DNA of 32,483 bases from JAJFUI01 sp039679885 (GTDB taxonomy: Bacteria > Planctomycetota > Planctomycetia > Pirellulales > Thermoguttaceae). The DNA lies in NCBI GenBank assembly GCA_039679885.1, contig JBDKUC010000300.1:1-32483 (forward strand). The letters are read 5' to 3'. A program made the position numbers and the translations under genes. This document shows, piece by piece, positions 8,330-14,962 of the stretch; within the stretch, counting starts at the first letter, position 1; each line of letters begins with the position of its first letter. Below the pieces are notes generated by a model. That model was not told the origin of the DNA and ran no database searches. It saw only the letters and a program-made list of their open reading frames with translations.

Positions 8330-8358
8330 TTGACGCCCCATTTTCGCGGTCCTATAAT
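8330..8358 (+). promoter_or_regulatory. Near-consensus sigma70 promoter for a leaderless antitoxin mRNA
   Basis: TTGACG (8330-8335), a 17-base spacer and a perfect TATAAT (8353-8358) form a textbook promoter. Only six bases separate the -10 box from the ATG at 8365, so initiation at the usual distance would fall on the A of the start codon and give a leaderless mRNA. No Shine-Dalgarno sequence is present. Confidence 0.75.
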
Positions 8359-8364
8359 GTCCCC

Positions 8365-8559
8365 ATGAAGACGCTAACGATCGAATGCCCGGACGCATTG
8401 GCCGATCGACTGGAATCGCTTGTGAACGCTGGCTGGGTCGCCGACCAACAGCAGGCGGTGATCGAAGCGATCCGCCGATTTCTCGATTCACACCGCCCGG
8501 AATTGATCGAGTCGCAGGTTCTGGCCGACGTGGAGTGGGGACTCCATGGCAAGGACTGA
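8365..8559 (+). CDS. Small antitoxin-like protein (ribbon-helix-helix-like)
   Basis: This 64-aa protein begins with a short strand (MKTLTIECP), followed by two helices (DALADRLESLVNAG and DQQQAVIEAIRRFLDSHRP), the layout of ribbon-helix-helix antitoxins. It ends in DVEWGLHGKD, a tail I recognise from antitoxins encoded just before PIN toxins. The next reading frame starts 14 bases before its stop and begins like a PIN toxin, but is truncated. Its own promoter lies immediately upstream with leaderless geometry. With its toxin broken, the antitoxin may be an orphan kept for cross-neutralisation, or simply a relic. Confidence 0.75.
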   Translation: MKTLTIECPDALADRLESLVNAGWVADQQQAVIEAIRRFLDSHRPELIESQVLADVEWGLHGKD

Positions 8560-8695
8560 GTCATCGTTGGTCGTCTGCGACGCGGGACCACTGATTCACC
8601 TCGATGAATTAGGGTGCGTCGATCTTCTCCAAGCCGGGGTGGCAGCCGCCCCAAGCATTCCTGAACCCGCAACATGTACGATATCGACCTCTTGA
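8546..8695 (+). pseudogene. Truncated PIN-domain toxin (N-terminal fragment)
   Basis: Reading from ATG 8546 gives 49 residues. The first 28 (to CVDLL) follow the start of PIN toxins, with VCDAGPLIHLDELGCVDLL supplying the first catalytic aspartate (D12). After that the sequence loses all PIN character (AGVAAAPSIPEPATC) and stops at TGA 8693-8695. The remaining 100 or so residues of the domain, including the other acidic residues, are missing. The 14-base overlap with the antitoxin gene is the normal arrangement for such pairs, so this is read as the decayed toxin half of the module, cut near 8630 and joined to unrelated sequence. Confidence 0.75.
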
Positions 8696-9165
8696 AGCCC
8701 GATGACGCCGACAAGAACAACCGGATGTGGGCCGATGAGGTGTTGGCCACGTTCCCCGAGTTCGTCGAATGTCCCGTTGACCATATCGAAGCGGCTCGGG
8801 ACTTCGCCAAGGACGCCGGCCTGACCGAAGAGCAGTGGCTGCGGCAGAACTTGGGGATCGAACTCGACTGCGAAACCGAAGACTGCTGGGTTCAAATCAC
8901 ATTTTGGGAAAAACTCATCTCCATCTCGACGCCGAACTTCCCAACGGCCGGTTGCGCGGCGACCGTGGATCGTTTATGGAAGTACGTTGAGTTCTTTCTC
9001 AGGCAAGGGTTCTCGGTCGTCGACCCGCGATCAGGCTCGCCGGCGCCGCCAGACGATGCCCGCGCGGCAGTCCTCGATGGTTACATGTCGCGGCAGGAAC
9101 TGGTGTGGACCGTAGCGAAATTGACCGGTGGGCGGGCAGTCGGCGATGACCGAACCACGCCGTAA
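8674..9165 (+). CDS. Protein of unknown function, 163 aa
   Basis: I do not recognise this protein with confidence. It is acidic, with no signal peptide or membrane segment. The N-terminal part is charged and helical (ADKNNRMWADEVLATFPEF). The middle has a short strand pair (CWVQITFWEKLISISTP), then an amphipathic helix (VDRLWKYVEFFLRQG) and the stretch FSVVDPRSG. Its opening MYDIDLL and the order of strand, helix and VVDP-type motif loosely recall small immunity-like proteins, but this is only an impression. There is no Shine-Dalgarno before ATG 8674, which overlaps the truncated PIN frame by 22 bases. Its end lies 13 bases before the duplicated fragment at 9179, so it may have arrived as part of an insertion. 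Confidence 0.6.
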   Translation: MYDIDLLKPDDADKNNRMWADEVLATFPEFVECPVDHIEAARDFAKDAGLTEEQWLRQNLGIELDCETEDCWVQITFWEKLISISTPNFPTAGCAATVDRLWKYVEFFLRQGFSVVDPRSGSPAPPDDARAAVLDGYMSRQELVWTVAKLTGGRAVGDDRTTP

Positions 9166-9178
9166 CACATGGCGTCGA

Positions 9179-9237
9179 GCGATTATCAGCGGCATCAGCA
9201 TCGCCAACCAGTACTTGTTGAAGTAGGGTCGCCGTGC
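9179..9237 (+). repeat. Direct repeat, copy 2 (displaced fragment of the first CrtI-like gene)
   Basis: This is a 59-base duplicate (57 identical) of 8254-8312: the last codons, stop codon and following bases of the first CrtI-like gene, here without the gene. The two copies flank the antitoxin, broken toxin and 163-aa gene, which suggests these were inserted or copied by recombination. Confidence 0.95.
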
Positions 9238-9360
9238 CATAATTAGCATGGTGGCGGGACGCTCGGGCTGAAGAAGGCAGACCAGAGCCGATAGGTGATG
9301 GATCGGCTGCTGAATGATTCCATCAGCCCGCAATACAAGGGAACGAAGGCCAATGACGCC

Positions 9361-9792
9361 ATGCGGGCGAACGACTTGCACATCAAGGCCGCGCATTGTC
9401 TTGCCTTTTTGACGCTGTGCGCCACGTTGACATCATCATGCAATAGTCCACCTTCATCAACTGAGCCGGGAAATCTGCAACCGACTCCGCAAGCGGCAAG
9501 AGACGCGATCGTCGCGTTGATCCGTCAGAAGCCGAAGTTGTTCATAGGGGAGCCGAACCCCGAACGATTAGCCAACTGCTCGTTAATTCACCTTGACGCC
9601 GACCGCTGGCGGTTTGGGCGATTCGACGTCGATCTGAAGACGCTCACCTACTTAGCCATAATCGGGGAAGAAGGCCCTGAACCTTACTTGTACGAAGGCA
9701 AATTCACATGGGAAGCAGGCCGTTTGACCGCCAAGTTGCCGAGGACTAGTCGATTTCATCGGCAGACAGCGACTTCTTTAGACGAGCAGTAG
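9361..9792 (+). CDS. Predicted small lipoprotein of unknown function
   Basis: Starting at ATG 9361 gives 143 residues with a lipoprotein signal: a charged start (MRANDLHIK), a hydrophobic stretch (CLAFLTLCATL) and lipobox LTSSC, with the acylated cysteine at about residue 27. The in-frame ATG at 9295 would add 22 residues and place the hydrophobic stretch less well. The mature part is short and has no motif I recognise; it contains alternating polar strands (WRFGRFDVDLKTLTYLAI) that suggest a small beta-rich domain. It lies between the duplicated fragment and the second CrtI-like gene, 13 bases before the latter. Base composition looks less GC-rich than its neighbours. The call as a real gene is moderate. 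Confidence 0.55.
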   Translation: MRANDLHIKAAHCLAFLTLCATLTSSCNSPPSSTEPGNLQPTPQAARDAIVALIRQKPKLFIGEPNPERLANCSLIHLDADRWRFGRFDVDLKTLTYLAIIGEEGPEPYLYEGKFTWEAGRLTAKLPRTSRFHRQTATSLDEQ

Positions 9793-9805
9793 CCCCCGCC
9801 TCCTG

Positions 9806-11221
9806 ATGCCCACCTACCCCATGCACAACCTCCGTAACCATTACGACGTCGTCGTCATCGGCGGCGGATTGGGCGGCATGACCGCCGCCAACGTGCTGGC
9901 CCGGGCCGGCCGAAAAGTGCTGCTGGCCGAGCAGCATCATAAGCTCGGCGGGCTGGCCACCTGGTTCCACCGCGGCCCGAACGTCTTCGACGTGGCCCTG
10001 CACGGCTTTCCGGTCGGCATGATCAAGAGCTGCCGCCGCTATTGGACCCGCGAGATTGCCGACTCAATCGTCCAGTTGAAGGACATTCGCTTCGACAACC
10101 CGATGTTCTCGCTTTCGACCACCTTCGACCGGGGCGACTTCACGCGGCTGCTGGTCGAGCGGTTCCGTGTGCCGGCCCAAAGCGTCGAGCAGTTTTTCAA
10201 CGCCGCCCGGGACATGAACTTCTACGACGACCAGGCGACCCCGGCCGAGCAGCTTATCGAGCGGTACTTTCCGGGCCGAGAGGACGTCGTGCGGCTGTTG
10301 ATGGAGCCGATCACGTACGCCAACGGTTCGACGCTGGAAGACCCGGCCCTGACCTACGGAATCGTCTTCTCGAACTTCATGTCGAAGGGCGTCTACACGT
10401 TCCGCGGCGGCACCGAGAAATTGATCCGCCTGATGCAGCAGGACCTGGAGCGTAACGGTGTCGATGTTCGGACGCGGTGCCCGGCGGAGAGGATTCACGT
10501 CACCGGCCGGCGGATCGATGGCGTCACGCTGGCCGGCAAGCGGGTCGCGGCGAAAGCGGTTGTCTCGAACGCCAACCTCCTCGGCACGGTCCTCAACCTC
10601 GTTGGCCCGGAGCACTGGGACCCCGATTTCCTCGACCAAGCCAGATCGGTTCGGCTGAACAATTCGAGCACGCAAGTCTACATGGGGCTAAAGCCTGAGA
10701 CGCCGATCGACGAGAGCCGGTGCGGCGACTTGCTGTTTAGTTCGACGGCCCCGAAGTTCCAAACGGACCTGCTCCTAAGCCGCGACGTGACCAGCCGCAC
10801 CTACTCGTTCTATTATCCGAATAGCCGGCCGGGCTTGGATCGATGCGTCGTCGTGGCCAGCACCAATGCGAACTATCGCGATTGGGCCGAGTTGTCACGC
10901 GAGGATTATCGGGCGGGCAAGCAGGCGTTGATCGAAGATACGCTCCGCGCGATCGAGAAGTACGTGCCCGACATCCGCGATCGGCTCGCCTATGTCGATG
11001 CCGCTACGCCGTTGACCTTCGAGCGGTACACGCGGCATCTGGCCGGCGCCAGCTTCGGCACAAAGTTCGAGGGCTTGGCCGTCAGCCGGGCGCTGCCCGA
11101 GCGAATCGCCGGGCTCTATCACACCGGCAGCGTCGGCATCATCATGTCGGGCTGGCTCGGCGCGGTCAACTACGGTGTGATCGTCGCCAACGACGTGGAC
11201 GCGTGGCTGATGAGAGGTTAG
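9806..11221 (+). CDS. CrtI/phytoene desaturase-like FAD-dependent oxidoreductase (second copy)
   Basis: This 471-aa protein is of the same superfamily as the gene at 6931 but clearly divergent. The N-terminal dinucleotide motif is VVVIGGGLGGMTAANVLARAG, cut short here as GGGLGG (20-25), followed by VLLAEQHHKLGGLATWF. The C-terminal flavin block is YHTGSVGIIMSGWLGAVNYG. CrtI-type enzymes desaturate, saturate or isomerise polyenes; the product here is unknown. ATG 9821 is an alternative start that begins closer to the Rossmann fold. The stop codon (TAG 11219-11221) is the first TAG of a tandem repeat, and a FabZ-like gene starts 28 bases later, so the two are probably co-transcribed. Confidence 0.85.
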   Translation: MPTYPMHNLRNHYDVVVIGGGLGGMTAANVLARAGRKVLLAEQHHKLGGLATWFHRGPNVFDVALHGFPVGMIKSCRRYWTREIADSIVQLKDIRFDNPMFSLSTTFDRGDFTRLLVERFRVPAQSVEQFFNAARDMNFYDDQATPAEQLIERYFPGREDVVRLLMEPITYANGSTLEDPALTYGIVFSNFMSKGVYTFRGGTEKLIRLMQQDLERNGVDVRTRCPAERIHVTGRRIDGVTLAGKRVAAKAVVSNANLLGTVLNLVGPEHWDPDFLDQARSVRLNNSSTQVYMGLKPETPIDESRCGDLLFSSTAPKFQTDLLLSRDVTSRTYSFYYPNSRPGLDRCVVVASTNANYRDWAELSREDYRAGKQALIEDTLRAIEKYVPDIRDRLAYVDAATPLTFERYTRHLAGASFGTKFEGLAVSRALPERIAGLYHTGSVGIIMSGWLGAVNYGVIVANDVDAWLMRG

Positions 11222-11249
11222 GGGCTGGGGGCTAGGGGCTGGGGGCTGC
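11218..11249 (+). repeat. TAGGGGCTGGGGGC tandem repeat between stop and start codons
   Basis: The unit TAGGGGCTGGGGGC occurs about two times, beginning in the stop codon of the second CrtI-like gene and ending at the ATG of the FabZ-like gene. It is the reverse complement of the array at 6887-6930. Its G-runs (GGGG, GGGGG) could act as a weak ribosome binding site or fold into a G-quadruplex in the mRNA. Confidence 0.8.
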
Positions 11250-11693
11250 ATGACTCACGAAGAAATTCTGGCTGCCATTCCGCATCGCGACCCGTTCTTG
11301 CTGGTCGACGAAATTACCGAGCGATCCGAGACGCGGATCGTCGGCTGCAAGACCTTTCGCGGCGACGAGTGGTTCTTCGCCGGCCACTACCCGGACTTTC
11401 CGCTGGTGCCCGGCGTGCTTCTCTGCGAAGCGGCCATGCAGTGCGGCGCCATCCTGCTTTCGGGCGTTTTGTCGCGCGAGGAGAACGGCGAGCCGAAGAT
11501 CAACCGCGTCCCCGTCGCCACGCGGATCAATGACGTTCGCTTCAAGAAGATGGTTCGCCCGGGCGAAACGATCGTCATGGAAGTCGAACTTGTCGAGCGT
11601 CTGGCCGACGCCTTCTTTCTCAAAGCCAAGGCGACGGTTGACGGCAAAGTCGCCGTGCGATTCGAGTTCGCTTGCACGGCGGCAACCCGCTAG
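11250..11693 (+). CDS. fabZ: FabZ-like 3-hydroxyacyl-ACP dehydratase
   Basis: This 147-aa hot-dog-fold dehydratase has the catalytic pair in GHYPDFPLVPGVLLCEAAMQ: H46 and E60, spaced 14 residues apart as in FabZ. The N-terminal IPHRDPFLLVD and C-terminal FKKMVRPGETIVMEVEL stretches are FabZ-typical. The reaction is removal of water from 3-hydroxyacyl-ACP to trans-2-enoyl-ACP in fatty acid (or polyene) elongation. Primary fatty-acid genes such as lpxA, fabD or acpP are not adjacent; the partner here is a CrtI-like oxidoreductase, so a specialised acyl or polyene pathway is possible. Length and active site are normal. Confidence 0.85.
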   Translation: MTHEEILAAIPHRDPFLLVDEITERSETRIVGCKTFRGDEWFFAGHYPDFPLVPGVLLCEAAMQCGAILLSGVLSREENGEPKINRVPVATRINDVRFKKMVRPGETIVMEVELVERLADAFFLKAKATVDGKVAVRFEFACTAATR

Positions 11694-11707
11694 CCGGGCT
11701 CGCCGAC

Positions 11708-11775
11708 ATCACGCGGAGCGTGATGAGTACATTCACAATACTAAGTCGCTCGCCGAAGCATCACGCCGATCGTGA
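11708..11775. repeat. Two palindromes between convergent genes
   Basis: ATCACGC-GGA-GCGTGAT (11708-11724) and TCACG-CCGAT-CGTGA (11761-11775) are both followed by GAGTAC (first copy TGAGTAC, second CGAGTAC). They fill most of the 90-base gap between the convergent genes ending at 11693 and 11784 and could block read-through from both sides, though without T-tracts. Confidence 0.7.
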
Positions 11776-11783
11776 CGAGTACG

Positions 11784-12491
11784 TTAGCCGATTGGTCGGC
11801 TTGCCTCATAGGCCAAACTCTCGATGAACCGCCGTGCGACCATGTATTCTTGAGGCGGCAGGTCGATCACGCGGTCTCGGAGGTTGGCGAGCATTTCGCC
11901 GGTCAATTGGCGGACGACCAGCAGGTCCTCCGCGCCCATCACGCCGTGATACGCCCGGTCGGCGAACGCCTTCTGCAATCTGGCGCGCTGCGAGCTGAAG
12001 CCTGGCAACGTCAGCAAGATTGGCCACCGGATTTCGCCGGTCACCGTGTCGAGTTGCTGATTGCTCAGCAGCTTCGGTCGGGCCATCGCGGCGTAACGGG
12101 CGAAGTCCTCGGGGTTGCCCCGCTCGCGTCGGTACTTGGCCTCATGGTACAAGCGGTTGATTTCCCGCATCTCGAAATAAGTCTGGGTCCAATACTTATC
12201 GTTGGCGATCTCGCTCCGCCGGGCCGCGCTCAGATTGATGGCGGCCTCCGACGTCGCCAGATTGTATTGCCCCAGGCCGGTGATCATCGCGGCGAGCCCG
12301 CGTCCGAATCCTTCCGCCGCCGTCGATGCTTGCCACCAACCTCCGTATGGGTAACCACCGCCCCAGCCGGCGCTGACGGGCGCTACCGGCGGAGGAACGA
12401 AGGGCGTTTCGACCCCTTGGTTAACTTGCGCCTGGCCCACCGTGACCCAACCCCACAGTGCGGCCAAGACGATAGGCATCTTGGTCCACAT
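11784..12491 (-). CDS. Secreted protein of unknown function, 235 aa
   Basis: This 235-aa protein has a clear signal peptide (MWTKMPIVLAALWGWVTVGQA, cut about residue 21-22). A proline/glycine/tryptophan-rich segment follows (FVPPPVAPVSAGWGGGYPYGG). The rest is helical (about 55-235), with many charged residues and repeated phrases such as RSEIANDKYWTQTYFEMREI and NRLYHEAKYRRERG. I know no function for it; the layout resembles conserved hypothetical exported proteins of planctomycetes. The start is supported by AAAGGAG (12499-12505), 7 bases before ATG. It is a single gene facing the FabZ-like gene. Confidence 0.8.
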   Translation of the reverse strand: MWTKMPIVLAALWGWVTVGQAQVNQGVETPFVPPPVAPVSAGWGGGYPYGGWWQASTAAEGFGRGLAAMITGLGQYNLATSEAAINLSAARRSEIANDKYWTQTYFEMREINRLYHEAKYRRERGNPEDFARYAAMARPKLLSNQQLDTVTGEIRWPILLTLPGFSSQRARLQKAFADRAYHGVMGAEDLLVVRQLTGEMLANLRDRVIDLPPQEYMVARRFIESLAYEASRPIG

Positions 12492-12842
12492 AGCTCTGCT
12501 CCTTTGTCTGCGCGTGTCTGCACGACGAGTGACAAGCGGTGAAATCCGGCGAGGCGGCCGGTGTAGCTCTCGCGAATATGCTGCCGTGCTCGCTGCCAGT
12601 CCCGATACTCCTCTTGCCCCAGTGGAATCCTATACGTGCCGGCCCGCCGGTCAATCGCGTCGCCGGGTTGGGGGCAGAACGTATCGACCGTGGAGAACTA
12701 GCTGGAGGCGTCGGTCCGCATTTCTGCCCGCGCGGGGCAGGCTAATGTGGCTGGGTGCCATGTCCCACGCTTGCCGTGGGCATGAAGAAGCGGCCAACAT
12801 GCTTGCTGTCTCGCTGCGCTCGCTTAGCAAGCATGGCACCTG
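12492..12842. other. 351-bp intergenic region
   Basis: No convincing gene is seen. Bases 12492-12505 hold the ribosome binding site of the exported protein gene. Bases 12755-12839 are a palindromic element described separately. Short open frames here read as arginine/alanine-rich shadow sequence without a start signal. Confidence 0.6.
12755..12839. repeat. 85-bp element with 8-bp terminal inverted repeats
   Basis: GTGCCATG (12755-12762) and CATGGCAC (12832-12839) are perfect terminal inverted repeats. Inside are CCCACG-CTTGC-CGTGGG (12764-12780) and a 10-bp stem CATGCTTGCT/AGCAAGCATG (12798-12807 with 12826-12835) with an 18-base loop. It lies 3 bases after the stop codon of the minus-strand beta-helix gene, so its RNA would fold at that transcript's 3' end. 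Confidence 0.85.
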
Positions 12843-14951
12843 CTACGGCTGCCGGGCGACGGACGTTGCCTCGCGAACCCAGCTCGCTCGGCCGTAGACG
12901 CCGGTCTTCGAGAAGTCAATCGGCTTGAATCCGATCTTCGCAGCGGGCGAATTGGGCCGCAAGCGGAAGTCGAACCGCGCGGCGTCGACGAACTGCGGAT
13001 CCGCGATCATCGAGCCGGCGTCCTTGCCCGTCGCGTGCCACGCGGCGAAGTCCATTCTGGCCGGCCGCACCGGCGCGCCGGAGGCGTCGAAATAGAGATT
13101 GCTTTGCAGTTTGACGTTCTGGTCTCGCCACTCGCCGGCCAGCAACGGCCCGCCGCTCCAATAGATGATATTGTTCGAGAACGTGAAGGAAAGGTGCGGC
13201 TCGATCCTGCTTCGCTGCAGTTGACCGTCGTGGCCGAAGGCGAAGATGTTGTTCCGCAGCACGTTCTCGCGGCCGTAGTGCTGATGGTAGCTGCCGGTCG
13301 ACGTGTTGTAGACCAGATTGTTCTCGATCAGGATGCCGCTGCTGCCTTCGTCGTTGTAAATGCCCCAGCCGCCGCTGCCGAATTGGTCGTAGGAACAGAC
13401 GTCGTGAATCACGTTGTTGCGGATCGTCGTGCGAGGCGAGACGCCAAGCGTATAGACGCCGCCCATATCACTCAGCATGCCATGGCCGAGATGGTGAATA
13501 TGGTTGAACTCGATCCGGTTGTCGTGAGCCGGGTTCTCGTCGTAGCCCCAAGACCATCCGGCGGAAATGCCCGTGTAATAGAAGTCGGCGACGTCGTTGT
13601 GCGTGATTTGGTTGTAACCGCTCTGTCCGATCCAGATGCCGACGCTTCCGCGATCGAGGCGCCCACCCGAGCGGATAATGTTGTTGTCGATGGTGCAATG
13701 GCCCGTGGCCTGGGCGTCGGAAGGACTGATGCGCTCGTCGCCGATTCGGATGCCGCCGCCGGCCATGTCTTGGATCAGACATCGCTCGATGCGGCACCGC
13801 TGGCAGCCGCGCCGCAGATGGATCGCGTAGCAGCCGGTGTGCCCTACCCGGCAGTCCTCGATCGCGAGATCTTCGACGCCGTCCGCGGTGATCGCGGCCG
13901 GAAGCTGATGGCCGGCCTGCACGCCGACCAAGCCGGACGCCGGCAGCGGACACCGATCATGCCCGAACGAGAGGCCGCGGAACACAATGTGTTTGACCCG
14001 CTCTTCGGCATTGCCGGCGAACCGAACGAGGCCTTCGACGGCCGGCGCGATCACTTCCGCCGTCGTCATATCTTCGCGGGGCAGCGGGATGTAGTAGAGG
14101 TCTCCGCCACGGTCGAGGAACCATTCGCCGGGGGCGTCGAGGGCCGCCTTGACGTTCTCGATCGTATAACGCTGACGTCCTGGCCAGTTGAGAAACGGCC
14201 AGGCGGTCTTCCCTCGAAGGATGACGATGCCGCTTTGCGGATCGACCGATGCGACCTGCGACACCGAATTCTCCCAGGAGAAGTAGGCCGTGATGACAGC
14301 ATCGCCCAACTGGCTTTTGGGGGTCGCCGCCAGCACGGCGAGGTCATTCGAGCTGGCCCGGAATGCCCGACTGCCCGCCGGTTCGCTCTTGCCGGTCGCC
14401 GGGTCAACCGCTGTCTCGACCTTCCCGCGAACGTAGAAATACGACTGGTTCGGCTCCCGCGCCCGGATCGCCCGCCGGCCGTTGACGTAGAGGTCGTCGA
14501 AGTACCATCGGCCGGCCTCGACCTCCGGAAGATGCGCCTTCCACGTTCGGCCGTCGACGCGAGTGAATCCGCCAATGCGGCGACCGCCGCTCAGCACGGG
14601 CCGCGCGCCCTCGGCCGCCTGATAGACGATCGGGGCGTCGGCCGTCCCGCTGTCCTGCGGCTCGAACGTGAGCGTTTCGCGAAGCGGGTAGGTCCCGCCG
14701 GCCACCTGCACGACGATTGCTGACTTCGGAGCGCCGGCGGCCGTCAGCTTTCGCACGGCGTCTCGCGCCGCGGCCAGGGTCGCCAGCGGGCCGTCGGAAC
14801 GGTCGGCGTTGGGCCGTTCGAGCTTGCCCGACCATGCGTCATCGCCGTCTGGGGCAACGAACAACGCCGGGGCGGTCGAACCGTGCGCCGCCGCAGCCAG
14901 CAGGAAGAAAACGATCGTCACACACCCGAAACGTTCCAGCGTCGCAGCCAT
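12843..14951 (-). CDS. Secreted right-handed beta-helix protein (pectate-lyase-like fold, possible glycoside hydrolase)
   Basis: This 702-aa protein has an N-terminal signal peptide (hydrophobic CVTIVFFLLAAAAHGS). After the opening LFVAPDGDDAWSGKLERP, typical of exported beta-helix enzymes, it has an N-terminal beta domain and then parallel beta-helix coils (about 330-610) rich in N-x-I/V turns: TIDNNIIRSGG, NQITHNDVADF, NRIEFNHIHHLG, TIRNNVIHDV, LIENNLVYNT. The stretch MLSDMGGVYTLGVSPRTTI and GWGIYNDEGSSGI recall GH141-type enzymes, but that is memory of the motif, not a search. The likely role is breakdown or modification of an extracellular polysaccharide. It starts 11 bases after the DsbD-like gene on the same strand, so an operon is likely. 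Confidence 0.85.
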   Translation of the reverse strand: MAATLERFGCVTIVFFLLAAAAHGSTAPALFVAPDGDDAWSGKLERPNADRSDGPLATLAAARDAVRKLTAAGAPKSAIVVQVAGGTYPLRETLTFEPQDSGTADAPIVYQAAEGARPVLSGGRRIGGFTRVDGRTWKAHLPEVEAGRWYFDDLYVNGRRAIRAREPNQSYFYVRGKVETAVDPATGKSEPAGSRAFRASSNDLAVLAATPKSQLGDAVITAYFSWENSVSQVASVDPQSGIVILRGKTAWPFLNWPGRQRYTIENVKAALDAPGEWFLDRGGDLYYIPLPREDMTTAEVIAPAVEGLVRFAGNAEERVKHIVFRGLSFGHDRCPLPASGLVGVQAGHQLPAAITADGVEDLAIEDCRVGHTGCYAIHLRRGCQRCRIERCLIQDMAGGGIRIGDERISPSDAQATGHCTIDNNIIRSGGRLDRGSVGIWIGQSGYNQITHNDVADFYYTGISAGWSWGYDENPAHDNRIEFNHIHHLGHGMLSDMGGVYTLGVSPRTTIRNNVIHDVCSYDQFGSGGWGIYNDEGSSGILIENNLVYNTSTGSYHQHYGRENVLRNNIFAFGHDGQLQRSRIEPHLSFTFSNNIIYWSGGPLLAGEWRDQNVKLQSNLYFDASGAPVRPARMDFAAWHATGKDAGSMIADPQFVDAARFDFRLRPNSPAAKIGFKPIDFSKTGVYGRASWVREATSVARQP

Positions 14952-14962
14952 CCGGGCCTCCG

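Noticed and set aside
8635..8680. PEP-CTERM-like phrase PSIPEPATC in the truncated toxin frame
   Set aside because: No hydrophobic segment or basic end follows; the likeness is chance in the altered tail of a pseudogene.
12539..12745. 68-aa plus-strand frame in the gap before the beta-helix gene
   Set aside because: No ribosome binding site, no recognisable fold, and composition like other shadow frames.
13035..14723. 562-codon plus-strand open frame opposite the beta-helix gene
   Set aside because: It mirrors a clear secreted protein with signal peptide and repeats. The antisense frame is valine/aspartate/arginine-rich shadow sequence, expected at high GC, with no start signal.
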